A stretch of DNA of 18,764 bases from CAZMOK01 sp964567785 (GTDB taxonomy: Bacteria; Bacteroidota; Bacteroidia; Bacteroidales; JAGOPY01), in assembly GCA_964567785.1 (NCBI GenBank), contig CAZMOK010000056.1, forward strand, positions 1-18,764, written 5' to 3'. Under the pieces are notes generated by a model. The model searched no databases. It was not told the origin of the DNA and saw only the letters and a program-made list of their open reading frames with translations. Of this stretch, positions 7,242-15,154 are shown piece after piece (position 1 is the first letter of the stretch; every line of letters begins with the position of its first letter). The translations under genes and the position numbers were made by a program.

Positions 7242-8002
7242 CTCAGGTAAGACGCCCCGTTCATGTCCAGTATACATCCCGTCATGTATTCATTGCCATC
7301 GGCAGCAAGCATGATCACCCCCCCGGCGACCTCCTCAGGTGTAGCCACCCTGTTGGCCGGGCTCTGGGCCATGACCTCAAGCCCCCGCTCCGATTCAAGT
7401 ATGTCTTTGGTCATATCCGTATAGATAAACCCGGGAGCAAGGGTATAAATGAAGACATTCTTTCCGGCAAGTTTCTTTGCCATCGACTGCCCCACGGAAT
7501 TCAAACCTGATTTGGCAGCGCCATAGGGCAGCGCATCGGGTTCGCCCCTGAACGCTCCGCGGGATGTGACATTCACGATCTTACCTCCACCCTGCTTGAT
7601 CATTAACTTAGATACAAGGAACGAAAGGTTGGCAGGGCCGCTAAGGTTGATGCTGATAGTTCTTTCCCAGTGTGCCTGCCACTGCAGGTAATCCATTTCG
7701 GGCCACCCTGGCTCTTCCTCATAAATCCCTGCATTATTTACAAGTATATCGATATTCCCTTTCATATCGACCACCTCGTCAACCATTCTTGCAATTTCCG
7801 CCGGTTCTGCCATATCGGCGCTTACAAGCGCATGACCTGCACCGGGCAGGGATGCCATCAGTTTCTCCGCTGCTGCGGAATTGCTGTTGAAATGGATTAT
7901 CACATCTGCACCGGCTTCTGCAAACTTTTCGGCAATTGCCGCTCCAAGGCCCCTGGAAGCACCTGTTACCAATACCGTCTTTCCTTCAAAATTAATTTTC
8001 AT
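7238..8002 (-). CDS. Short-chain dehydrogenase/reductase (SDR) family oxidoreductase
   Basis: This 254-residue protein is the typical length for a classical SDR. The Rossmann nucleotide site is TGASRGLG (13-20), the NNAG structural motif is at 89-92, and the catalytic set is Asn119, Ser147 (NVTSRG), Tyr160 and Lys164 (YGAAK). The C-terminal part carries the usual PGFIYTDM and TPEEVAGGVIMLAAD segments followed by a final strand. It would catalyse NAD(P)H-dependent reduction or oxidation of a carbonyl/alcohol in the cytosol. The family resembles 3-oxoacyl-ACP reductases, but the substrate cannot be read from sequence. The minus strand at 8028-8021 reads TAACTTTA, one mismatch from the -7 consensus. 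It is divergent from lpdA and convergent with the LRR gene; its stop codon lies in a heptamer array. Confidence 0.92.
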   Translation of the reverse strand: MKINFEGKTVLVTGASRGLGAAIAEKFAEAGADVIIHFNSNSAAAEKLMASLPGAGHALVSADMAEPAEIARMVDEVVDMKGNIDILVNNAGIYEEEPGWPEMDYLQWQAHWERTISINLSGPANLSFLVSKLMIKQGGGKIVNVTSRGAFRGEPDALPYGAAKSGLNSVGQSMAKKLAGKNVFIYTLAPGFIYTDMTKDILESERGLEVMAQSPANRVATPEEVAGGVIMLAADGNEYMTGCILDMNGASYLR

Positions 8003-8012
8003 CGCTTCATTA

Positions 8013-8097
8013 TTTGATCATAAAGTTAGAGGAAATGAAATGATTTCTTTCCTCCATTTTATATATTTTTGTGGAGCCATGATCGCTTTTGATCATA
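8013..8097. promoter_or_regulatory. Repeated TTTGATCATA words in the SDR/lpdA divergent region
   Basis: The 10-base word TTTGATCATA occurs at 8013-8022 and again at 8088-8097, both containing the palindrome TGATCA. An ATGATC-gctttt-GATCAT inverted repeat spans 8079-8096 and shares the second copy. The spacing puts one copy near each divergent start. They could be paired operator sites for a shared regulator, or AT-rich coincidence. Confidence 0.3.
8064..8071 (+). promoter_or_regulatory. Candidate -7 element (TATTTTTG) for lpdA
   Basis: TATTTTTG is a full TAnnTTTG match 63 bases before the ATG of lpdA. The predicted leader of about 57 bases holds the ATGATC/GATCAT inverted repeat. No convincing -33 box is present. 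Confidence 0.45.
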
Positions 8098-8134
8098 TCT
8101 GATTTTCAAATAGTTTAAAATAAATAATTATATA

Positions 8135-9526
8135 ATGGATTACGATCTTATTGTTATCGGAAGCGGCCCCGGAGGATATGTAGCCGCAATACGGGCCTCC
8201 CAGCTTGGAATGAAAACAGCAGTTGTTGAAAAAGAATCACTGGGCGGGGTTTGCCTCAACTGGGGCTGCATCCCCACAAAAACCCTTCTGAAAAGCGCAC
8301 AGGTTCTCAACTATATGAAACATGCTTCCGACTATGGCATCAAACTGGAAAAAGGACCTGAACCCGACTTTGACGCAATGGTCAAAAGAAGCAGGGAAGT
8401 TGCAGGCGGAATGAGCAAGGGCGTTCAGTACCTTTTTAAGAAAAACAAGATCGAAAGCCTGGAAGGTTTCGGAAAGGTGAAGCCGGGTAAAGTGGTGGAA
8501 GTCACCAACGAAAAAGGCGACAAGAAAGAATACAAGGCCAAACATATTATCATTGCAACTGGCGCACGTTCAAGGGAACTCCCCAACCTCAAGATCGATG
8601 ATAAAAAGATCATCGGCTACCGCAGGGCCATGGTCCTGGAGAAAATGCCTAAAAAGATGGTGGTGGTTGGTTCAGGGGCCATAGGCTCGGAATTCGCCTT
8701 CTTCTACAACTCAATAGGCACTGAAGTTACTCTCATAGAACTCTTGCCCAATATTGTCCCCCTCGAAGACCAGGATATCTCCAAGCAGCTCGCAAGGAGC
8801 TTCAAAAAGTCCGGTATCAAGGTTATGACCGATGCAACGGTCGAATCAGTCGACACAAAAGGCAGGGGGTGCAAGGTAAAGGTCAAGACCAAAAAGGGAG
8901 AGGAAGAGATCTCCTGCGATATTGTTCTTTCGGCAGTGGGCATTAAAAGCAACCTGGAAGACCTTGGCCTTGAAGATGTTGGCATTAAGGTTGAAAAAGA
9001 CAAGATACAGGTGGATGATTACTACCGGACAGGAGTTGACGGTTTCTATGCCATAGGCGATATCATTCCCGGCCCTGCCCTGGCGCACGTCGCTTCACAT
9101 GAAGGGATCACCTGTGTTGAAAAGATTGCCGGTATGGATATCGAACCGATCAATTACAACAACATTCCTTCCTGTACCTATACCAACCCGGAAGTTGCCT
9201 CTGTGGGCATGAACGAGAAACAAGCCAAAGAGGCAGGTTATGAGATCCAGGTTGGGAAATTCCCTTACTCTGCATCCGGTAAGGCCAATGCTGCCGGGAA
9301 CAAGGAAGGGTTCGTGAAGGTTATCTTCGATGCAAAATACGGCGAATGGCTGGGAGCCCATATGATCGGCGACAATGTTACCGAACTGATCGCTGAAGCT
9401 GTTGCAGCAAGGAAACTTGAAACAACCGGCCACGAAATAATAAAGAGCGTGCATCCGCACCCGACCATGTCGGAAGCTGTGATGGAAGCAGTTGCAGATG
9501 CATACGGTGAAGTCATTCATATCTGA
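8135..9526 (+). CDS. lpdA: Dihydrolipoyl dehydrogenase (E3)
   Basis: This 463-residue FAD flavoprotein reoxidises dihydrolipoyl groups on E2 subunits (pyruvate, 2-oxoglutarate or branched-chain dehydrogenases) or on glycine cleavage H protein, passing electrons to NAD+. The FAD site is GSGPGG (9-14); the redox disulfide is Cys40/Cys45 in GGVCLNWGCIPTK; the NAD site is VVGSGAIGSE; the second FAD motif is FYAIGD. The C-terminal dimer domain ends with HPHPTMSE, giving the active-site His442 and Glu447. All key residues of an active E3 are present and the length is normal. No E1, E2 or glycine cleavage gene lies nearby, so it probably serves complexes encoded elsewhere. Other members of the disulfide reductase family (mercuric or glutathione reductase) are less likely given HPHPT and the lack of their extra domains. 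The rfbC start follows 13 bases after its stop. Confidence 0.95.
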   Translation: MDYDLIVIGSGPGGYVAAIRASQLGMKTAVVEKESLGGVCLNWGCIPTKTLLKSAQVLNYMKHASDYGIKLEKGPEPDFDAMVKRSREVAGGMSKGVQYLFKKNKIESLEGFGKVKPGKVVEVTNEKGDKKEYKAKHIIIATGARSRELPNLKIDDKKIIGYRRAMVLEKMPKKMVVVGSGAIGSEFAFFYNSIGTEVTLIELLPNIVPLEDQDISKQLARSFKKSGIKVMTDATVESVDTKGRGCKVKVKTKKGEEEISCDIVLSAVGIKSNLEDLGLEDVGIKVEKDKIQVDDYYRTGVDGFYAIGDIIPGPALAHVASHEGITCVEKIAGMDIEPINYNNIPSCTYTNPEVASVGMNEKQAKEAGYEIQVGKFPYSASGKANAAGNKEGFVKVIFDAKYGEWLGAHMIGDNVTELIAEAVAARKLETTGHEIIKSVHPHPTMSEAVMEAVADAYGEVIHI

Positions 9527-9528
9527 TC

Positions 9529-9533
9529 AGGAG
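9529..9533 (+). promoter_or_regulatory. Strong Shine-Dalgarno AGGAG for rfbC
   Basis: AGGAG lies 6 bases before the ATG at 9540, in the 13-base gap after lpdA. It is the best ribosome binding site I saw in the window, where most starts have none. It fixes the rfbC start. Confidence 0.7.
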
Positions 9534-9539
9534 TGATAA

Positions 9540-10082
9540 ATGGAACTGAAAGAAACAGGCCTGCCCGGCCTTCTCATTGTTAAACCCGATGTATTTTACG
9601 ACGACCGGGGATATTTCTTTGAATCCTACCAGAAGGAAAGATTCGCTGAAGCAGGTATCAATGTCGATTTTTTGCAGGACAATGAATCAATGTCGATGAA
9701 AGGCACGCTCCGCGGACTGCATTTCCAGAGACCCCCGTATGCCCAGGGAAAACTGGTAAGGGTTGTCAGGGGTGCAGTCCTCGATGTTGCAGTCGACATT
9801 AGGCGGAACAGCCCCACATACGGAGGCTGGAAATCATTCAGGCTCGATGCGGAATCAAAAACGATGATCTACGTACCGGAAGGTTTTGCCCACGGCTTCC
9901 TTGTTCTTGAAGATAATACTGTTTTCCAGTATAAATGCACAAATTACTACAACCGCAATTCTGAAGGCACTATCAGGTGGAACGATCCTGACCTTGAAAT
10001 AGACTGGGGCACAAAGGACCCCATTCTATCCGAAAAGGACAAAGAAGCACCGTCTTTCGGTGAATTCATCAGCCCATTCTGA
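9540..10082 (+). CDS. rfbC: dTDP-4-dehydrorhamnose 3,5-epimerase
   Basis: This 180-residue cupin is the usual length for RmlC. It epimerises dTDP-4-keto-6-deoxyglucose at C3 and C5, the third step of dTDP-L-rhamnose synthesis for surface polysaccharide. Visible family signatures are DDRGYFFESY (21-30), GTLRGLHFQ with the likely catalytic base His61, QGKLVRVVRG with the substrate-binding Lys71, PEGFAHGF (113-120), YKCTNYY with the tyrosine region at 131-137, and LSEKD, whose Asp167 matches the Asp paired with the catalytic His. All expected residues are in place. The other dTDP-rhamnose genes (rfbA, rfbB, rfbD) are not in the window, so it is separated from its pathway. It is joined to lpdA by a 13-base gap with a strong ribosome binding site, an unusual pairing with no obvious metabolic logic. 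Confidence 0.95.
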   Translation: MELKETGLPGLLIVKPDVFYDDRGYFFESYQKERFAEAGINVDFLQDNESMSMKGTLRGLHFQRPPYAQGKLVRVVRGAVLDVAVDIRRNSPTYGGWKSFRLDAESKTMIYVPEGFAHGFLVLEDNTVFQYKCTNYYNRNSEGTIRWNDPDLEIDWGTKDPILSEKDKEAPSFGEFISPF

Positions 10083-10096
10083 ACAGTTTAGCAACA

Positions 10097-10123
10097 GGTA
10101 TTGTTATACCAGAAATCTTTTTT
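10097..10123 (+). terminator. Small hairpin plus T-run after rfbC
   Basis: GGTAT (10097-10101) pairs with ATACC (10106-10110) around TGTT, and a run of six T follows at 10118-10123. It could end the lpdA-rfbC message. The stem is only 5 bp and the T-run starts 7 bases later, so this is weak. Confidence 0.25.
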
Positions 10124-10124
10124 G

Positions 10125-11036
10125 ATGAAAAACTCAGGTAAAACGGTTTTCATTTTTCTTTCCATTTTTGTGGTCATCCTCGTTGCCGTATCATTCATCG
10201 ATACCGATAAGAAAGAAGAACCTGCAGCCGATCTCAATAATTACGCCCCGATAAAATCTGTTACCCTGCCTGAAAAGCTGGATTTTGCCGGGGAACAGGT
10301 GCCACTTGATGTCTTTTATGTTAGCGAGCACCTCGACAGGGAGCTTACCATAAATACCTACTGGCATTCATCAACGATCCTTTGGCTGAAAAGGGCCGAA
10401 CGGTGGTTCCCTGTGATCGAACCCATCCTGAAGGAAGAAGGGGTGCCGGAAGACTTTAAATACCTTGCCCTCATAGAAAGCGGGTTCATGCAGGTGGTTT
10501 CACCGTCGGGGGCCGCCGGGTTCTGGCAGTTCCTCAGAGGAACGGCCAAAGATTATGGCCTGGAAGTATCGCGGCACGTCGATGAAAGGTACCACGTTGA
10601 AAAATCAACCTATGCTGCCTGCAGGTATATCAAAGCTGCCTATGAAAAATACAATGACTGGACATTGGTGGCCGCATCATTCAATGCAGGCAAAAGAAGG
10701 GTGTCAGAAAGTATCGAAGAACAAAAAGGAAAAACCTATTACGACCTTCACCTCAACTCTGAAACTGCACGGTATGTTTACCGCATACTTGCAGCCAAGG
10801 AGATCTTCACGAACCCTGAAAAATACGGCTTCTTCCTCAATAAAGAGGACCTTTACCGGCCGGTCGATATTAAATATGTCCCTGTTACCGAAACCATCGA
10901 CAACCTTGCGGAATTTGCAAAGTCGCACAACATCAGCTACAGGATGCTGAAAGAGCTTAATCCCTGGCTGATCTCCGATAAGCTCAGGGTACCTGGCGAT
11001 ATTTCATATTTGATTGCTCTCCCCGATGATAGTTGA
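10125..11036 (+). CDS. Membrane-anchored lytic transglycosylase (SLT domain, MltD-like)
   Basis: From the ATG at 10125 this encodes 303 residues. An in-frame TTG eight codons upstream would add only a poor extension, so ATG is preferred. Residues about 7-25 form an N-terminal membrane anchor or uncleaved signal. Residues about 92-200 form the SLT domain: LALIESGF with catalytic Glu118, SPSGAAGFWQF (127-136) and AASFNAGKRRV (184-194), the three classic signatures. Residues about 250-300 look like a worn LysM-type module (ETIDNLAEFAKSHNIS, then LKELNPWL). The enzyme cleaves the MurNAc-GlcNAc bond of peptidoglycan with formation of 1,6-anhydro ends, in the periplasm. It could belong to the lpdA-rfbC message (42-base gap) or have its own start, since a weak hairpin lies between. 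It is shorter than E. coli MltD, with at most one LysM-like unit. Confidence 0.9.
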   Translation: MKNSGKTVFIFLSIFVVILVAVSFIDTDKKEEPAADLNNYAPIKSVTLPEKLDFAGEQVPLDVFYVSEHLDRELTINTYWHSSTILWLKRAERWFPVIEPILKEEGVPEDFKYLALIESGFMQVVSPSGAAGFWQFLRGTAKDYGLEVSRHVDERYHVEKSTYAACRYIKAAYEKYNDWTLVAASFNAGKRRVSESIEEQKGKTYYDLHLNSETARYVYRILAAKEIFTNPEKYGFFLNKEDLYRPVDIKYVPVTETIDNLAEFAKSHNISYRMLKELNPWLISDKLRVPGDISYLIALPDDS

Positions 11037-11048
11037 CCATATTATGGG

Positions 11049-11056
11049 TAACTTTG
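11049..11056 (+). promoter_or_regulatory. Candidate -7 element (TAACTTTG) for uvrA
   Basis: TAACTTTG is a full TAnnTTTG match 22 bases before the ATG, the same octamer at the same distance as for the gamma-family PLP enzyme at 2155-2162. It would drive uvrA and the two genes after it. No -33 TTTG lies at 19 bases and no SOS-like operator is seen. A short AGGA at 11068-11071 may serve as ribosome binding site. Confidence 0.5.
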
Positions 11057-11078
11057 CATCCCTTTTCAGGACCCCAGC

Positions 11079-13967
11079 ATGAGATCAGCACAAAAAGAGC
11101 CGGTAAATACTTCCCCCAGCGAAAACCAGCACCTCGAAGTGTTCGGTGCAAGGGTGCATAACCTTAAGAACATCGATGTTATAATCCCGAGGTACAAGAT
11201 GGTTGTCGTCACCGGACTGAGCGGAAGCGGAAAATCCTCCCTGGCCTTCGACACTATTTATGCCGAAGGACAGAGAAGGTACATGGAAACCTTTTCGGTA
11301 TATGCCAGGCAGTTCATCGGGAACCTCGAAAGGCCTGATGTTGACAAGATCACAGGACTCAGCCCGGTTGTTTCGATAGAACAAAAATCGGTCAATAAAA
11401 ATCCAAGGTCCACAGTAGGTACCATTACCGAGATATACGATTTCCTGAGGCTTCTTTTCGCACGCATAGCGGATGCCTACTCCCATGTTACTGGTGAAAA
11501 GATGGTACGGTATTCCGAGCAGCAGATCATCAACCTGATCATCGACACTTTCAGTGAGAAAGAGATCATGATCCTTGCCCCTGTTGTGCGGGGGAGAAAG
11601 GGCCACTACCGCGAGCTGTTCGAGAACATCAGAAAAATGGGATTCTTAAAGGTAAGGATCGACGGCAAAATAACCGAACTGCGTCCCGGGCTGAAGGTCG
11701 ACAGGTTCAAGATCCACGACATAGAAGTGGTGGTTGACCAGGTTGAGGTATCGGATGACTCACAGACTAAATTCCGGATCACCCAGTCGATCCAGACAGC
11801 CCTGAAACAGGGCAAACAATCCCTGCTTGTCCTCGACATTGAAACCGGGGATGTGAGGCCCTACAGCAGGCTGCTCATGTGCCCCACAAGCGGCATCTCA
11901 TACGATGAGCCCGAGCCCAACACTTTCTCCTTCAACTCGCCCTACGGGGCCTGTCCCAAATGTAATGGCCTCGGTACTATTACTGAAATCGACCTTAAAA
12001 AGATCATCCCCGACAGATCGAAAAGCATTAAGAGAGGCGGGCTGGCGCCTATCGGTGAATACAAGAACAACTGGATCTTTAACCAGCTTGAGGCCATAGG
12101 GCATAAATACGGTTTTACGATCAATACCCCTATCTCCGGGATACCCGATGAAGCAATCGATACAATACTTTACGGCTCGAACGAAGCCGTTCAGATTAAA
12201 AAGGAATATGCGGGAGTGACTTCCTCCTACTCATTGAATTTCGAGGGGATCATCAATTTTATCAACAACCAGTTCAACGAATCTTCATCCAGCGGTATCA
12301 GGAAATGGGCAAACAGTTTCATGAACAGGGTCAGTTGTCCTGTTTGTAAAGGTACACGGCTCAAGGAAGAATCGCTGCATTTCAAGATCAACGAAAAGAA
12401 CATCTCCGAACTGGCCATGATGGACCTCGGGAATTTCGACCGGTGGCTCGATAACCTTGAACTGGACCTGGATGAAAGAGATAAAACAATAGCAAAAGAG
12501 ATCATAAGGGAGCTGAAGAACCGGCTTCACTTCCTCCTCGATGTCGGCCTTAACTACCTCTCGCTCAACAGGCCCGCCAGAAGCCTTTCCGGCGGGGAAT
12601 CACAGCGCATCAGGCTCGCTACACAAATAGGTTCGCAATTGGTGGATGTTTTATATATCCTCGATGAACCCAGCATCGGCCTTCACCAGAGGGATAACCT
12701 TAAACTGATCAACTCATTGAAAAAACTCAGGGATCTCGGGAATTCCGTGATAGTTGTTGAACACGACAAAGAAACCATCCTCAACGCCGACCATGTGGTT
12801 GATATCGGTCCGGGAGCCGGTGTCCATGGTGGAAAAATAGTAGGTGAAGGAACGCCTTCGCAGATGGTCGATTGTGACACCATTACCTGTGATTACCTGT
12901 CGGGAAAGAAAGAGATCGCACTTCCCGCAGAACGAAGGAAAGGCAACGGTAAAAAAGTGGTGCTGCACGGGGCAACAGGCAATAACCTTAAAAAAGTCAC
13001 ACTCCAGGTCCCCCTCGGCTTGCTGATTTGCGTAACCGGGGTTTCGGGCAGCGGGAAATCCTCCCTGATCAACGAAACCCTCTATCCTGTCCTGAGCAAT
13101 CATTTTTACCGCTCGGAAAAGAAGCCGCTGCCCTATGAAAGCATTTCGGGAATAGAGAACCTCGATAAGGTAATCGAAATAGACCAGTCGCCGATAGGCA
13201 GGACACCCCGCTCAAACCCGGCCACCTATACAAAGGTTTTCGATGAGATCAGGAAACTTTACTCAAACCTTCCTGAGGCTAAAGTAAGGGGATACAAACC
13301 CGGACGTTTTTCATTCAATGTGAAGGGCGGAAGATGTGAAACCTGCAAAGGTGCGGGAGTGAGAACCATCGAAATGAACTTCCTACCGGATGTGTATGTG
13401 GTTTGTGAGAACTGCAACGGGCTCAGGTACAACCGGGAAACGCTGGAGGTGAGGTACAAAGGAAAATCCATCAACGATGTCCTCAACATGACCATAAACC
13501 AGGCAGTTGAGTTTTTTGAGAACATCCCTTCAATCATTCAGAAGATAAGAACGCTGAAGGAAGTAGGACTTGGTTATATCACCCTGGGGCAGCAATCTAC
13601 AACCCTCTCCGGAGGCGAGGCCCAGCGCGTTAAGCTTGCGGCAGAACTATCCAAGCGGGATACGGGAAAAACCCTGTACATTTTGGATGAGCCAACCACA
13701 GGCCTCCACTTCGAAGATGTCAAGGTACTGCTGGATGTGCTCCATAAGCTCGTGGACAGAGGCAATACAGTGGTCATCATTGAACATAACATGGATGTGA
13801 TAAAGGTTGCCGATCACATTATAGACCTGGGCCCTGAAGGCGGGGAACGGGGCGGTGAGATAAGCTGTACGGGGACCCCGGAAGAAATAGTAAAGATCAA
13901 CAGTAACCATACAGCCCGTTTTCTTGTAAAAGAGCTGAATGGTCCGTTAAAAAAACATTCAACATGA
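11079..13967 (+). CDS. uvrA: Excinuclease ABC subunit A
   Basis: This 962-residue protein is a full-length UvrA1, the ATPase that finds DNA damage and loads UvrB in nucleotide excision repair. The first Walker A is TGLSGSGKSS (45-54), the second is TGVSGSGKSS, and both ABC signatures (LSGGESQRIRLA and LSGGEAQRVKLA) and Walker B segments (ILDEPSIGLH and ILDEPTTGLH) are present. The UvrB-binding insert at about 135-255 is present, which argues against the shorter UvrA2 form. The C-terminal zinc module is intact (Cys753, 756, 776, 779). The middle CPVC is at 420-423. In the first zinc module the second ligand is missing: CPTSG, Cys268 and Ser271, with Cys292 and Cys295 kept. The stop overlaps the next ATG (ATGA), so the LOG-family gene is translationally coupled. 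Confidence 0.97.
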   Translation: MRSAQKEPVNTSPSENQHLEVFGARVHNLKNIDVIIPRYKMVVVTGLSGSGKSSLAFDTIYAEGQRRYMETFSVYARQFIGNLERPDVDKITGLSPVVSIEQKSVNKNPRSTVGTITEIYDFLRLLFARIADAYSHVTGEKMVRYSEQQIINLIIDTFSEKEIMILAPVVRGRKGHYRELFENIRKMGFLKVRIDGKITELRPGLKVDRFKIHDIEVVVDQVEVSDDSQTKFRITQSIQTALKQGKQSLLVLDIETGDVRPYSRLLMCPTSGISYDEPEPNTFSFNSPYGACPKCNGLGTITEIDLKKIIPDRSKSIKRGGLAPIGEYKNNWIFNQLEAIGHKYGFTINTPISGIPDEAIDTILYGSNEAVQIKKEYAGVTSSYSLNFEGIINFINNQFNESSSSGIRKWANSFMNRVSCPVCKGTRLKEESLHFKINEKNISELAMMDLGNFDRWLDNLELDLDERDKTIAKEIIRELKNRLHFLLDVGLNYLSLNRPARSLSGGESQRIRLATQIGSQLVDVLYILDEPSIGLHQRDNLKLINSLKKLRDLGNSVIVVEHDKETILNADHVVDIGPGAGVHGGKIVGEGTPSQMVDCDTITCDYLSGKKEIALPAERRKGNGKKVVLHGATGNNLKKVTLQVPLGLLICVTGVSGSGKSSLINETLYPVLSNHFYRSEKKPLPYESISGIENLDKVIEIDQSPIGRTPRSNPATYTKVFDEIRKLYSNLPEAKVRGYKPGRFSFNVKGGRCETCKGAGVRTIEMNFLPDVYVVCENCNGLRYNRETLEVRYKGKSINDVLNMTINQAVEFFENIPSIIQKIRTLKEVGLGYITLGQQSTTLSGGEAQRVKLAAELSKRDTGKTLYILDEPTTGLHFEDVKVLLDVLHKLVDRGNTVVIIEHNMDVIKVADHIIDLGPEGGERGGEISCTGTPEEIVKINSNHTARFLVKELNGPLKKHST

Positions 13968-14671
13968 CAAGAGAAGAAGATGAAATAAGAAAAGCATTAA
14001 AGCAGCGGAGCTGGAATGAAATAAAGACCTCCGACTCATGGCAGATATTCAAGATCATGTCGGAGTTTGTTGAAGGCTTCGAAAAACTTTCCAGGATAGG
14101 CCCGTGTGTCAGTATTTTCGGCTCTGCACGCACAAAACCGGGATCAAAATATTACAAAGTGGCAGAGGAAATCGCCTACTTGCTGGCAAAAAAAGGCTTC
14201 GGAATCATTACCGGCGGAGGCCCCGGCATTATGGAAGCCGCCAACAAAGGCGCCCACTTTTCGGGCGGAAAATCGGTGGGGCTCAACATAAACCTGCCTT
14301 TTGAACAGATGGCCAACGGGTTCATCGATCCCGACAAACTTATTGATTTTGACTTCTTTTATGTGCGAAAAGTCATGTTCATGAAGTACTCGCAAGGATA
14401 CATCGTGATCCCCGGTGGTTTCGGCACCCTCGATGAGCTGTTCGAAGCTATTACACTGATCCAGACCCAGAAACTGGTCCATTTCCCGATAGTGCTTGTG
14501 GATAAGAATTACTGGAAAGGGCTGGTTGAATGGGTAAATGACAGGCTGGTCGAAGAAAAGCATATCAGCATTGAAGACCTGGAGATCTTCAGTGTGGTCG
14601 ATACAGCCGATGAAGCAGTGAGGGTTATCGAAGATTTCTACCAGAAATACGATCTCAAGCCAAACTTCTGA
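13964..14671 (+). CDS. LOG family / TIGR00730 Rossmann-fold nucleotide phosphoribohydrolase
   Basis: This 235-residue cytosolic protein carries both family signatures: GGGPGIMEAA (84-93) and PGGFGTLDE (150-158), plus the Arg135-Lys136 pair in YVRKVMFMKYS. Known members hydrolyse the N-glycosidic bond of nucleoside 5'-monophosphates, releasing ribose 5-phosphate (LOG in cytokinin activation, PpnN-like enzymes in purine salvage); older databases call them lysine decarboxylases, which is wrong for this motif set. The extra ~45-residue charged N-terminal part is as in the longer bacterial branch. It overlaps uvrA by 4 bases, so it is made together with the repair ATPase; a use in recycling damaged or excised nucleotides is possible but unproven. 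The next gene begins 6 bases after its stop. Confidence 0.92.
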   Translation: MTREEDEIRKALKQRSWNEIKTSDSWQIFKIMSEFVEGFEKLSRIGPCVSIFGSARTKPGSKYYKVAEEIAYLLAKKGFGIITGGGPGIMEAANKGAHFSGGKSVGLNINLPFEQMANGFIDPDKLIDFDFFYVRKVMFMKYSQGYIVIPGGFGTLDELFEAITLIQTQKLVHFPIVLVDKNYWKGLVEWVNDRLVEEKHISIEDLEIFSVVDTADEAVRVIEDFYQKYDLKPNF

Positions 14672-14677
14672 TAACGG

Positions 14678-15109
14678 ATGCATACCATACTGCCACTCGA
14701 AATTGTACCTATTGAAGATGAGGGGTTCCACATTATCACCGCAGGTAGCGTGAACGGTGATGATGCCAGGCTCCTGATCGACACGGGCGCCTCACGCACG
14801 GTCTTCGATATCGAAAGGATCACCTTGTTTCCCGGTATCGATCCCAAAGTCTTCAAAAAACTTGAAAAACTTTCCTCCGGACTGGGAACCAACACCATGG
14901 AGAGCTTTACCATAATCCTTGAAGAGTTCCGCCTTGGCGACCTCCCATTAAAGGATTTCGAAACAGTTCTCATCGACATGTCGCACGTGAACAATTCTTA
15001 CAAGATGCTTGAAATGCCTGCAATCGACGGTGTCATCGGCGGGGATATCCTTACAGATTACAATGCTGTGCTTGATTACGGGAAAAGTCAGATACGTCTG
15101 GAGTGTTAA
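14678..15109 (+). CDS. Retropepsin-like aspartyl protease, cytosolic
   Basis: This 143-residue single-domain protein carries the aspartic protease motif LLIDTGASRTVF with the catalytic Asp35, a flap-like GLGTNT region near 68-73 and the second hydrophobic-Gly motif DGVIGGDIL (about 116-124). This is the layout of half-size bacterial retropepsin-like proteins (gag-asp protease clan), which act as homodimers. No signal peptide, membrane segment or second domain is present, so it should act in the cytosol. The length is about that of a minimal retropepsin domain and all signatures are intact. It is third in a tight unit after uvrA and the LOG-family gene (6-base gap), which suggests co-expression. 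The substrate is unknown. The convergent M28 peptidase ends 45 bases downstream, with no clear terminator hairpin between. Confidence 0.85.
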   Translation: MHTILPLEIVPIEDEGFHIITAGSVNGDDARLLIDTGASRTVFDIERITLFPGIDPKVFKKLEKLSSGLGTNTMESFTIILEEFRLGDLPLKDFETVLIDMSHVNNSYKMLEMPAIDGVIGGDILTDYNAVLDYGKSQIRLEC

Positions 15110-15154
15110 GGAAACTTATATTTTTTTCAATAGACTTTTCTTTAAACGATACCC

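Noticed and set aside
10101..10124. TTG start for the lytic transglycosylase
   Set aside because: It adds eight residues before a good ATG that directly precedes the membrane anchor; no ribosome binding site favours the TTG.
11085..11606. Minus-strand ORF of 173 codons inside uvrA
   Set aside because: It is a shadow of the highly conserved UvrA N-terminal region.
11079..13967. UvrA2 (drug-resistance type) instead of UvrA1
   Set aside because: The UvrB-binding insert and full length of 962 residues are present, which UvrA2 proteins lack.
14144..14731. Minus-strand ORF of 195 codons opposite the LOG-family gene
   Set aside because: It is fully antisense to a gene with intact family motifs; no start context or domain supports it.
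15110..15154. Frameshifted remainder of the M28 protein's C-terminus
   Set aside because: Both other minus-strand frames close within about 45 bases and show no sorting-domain motif, so a simple frameshift does not explain the short end.
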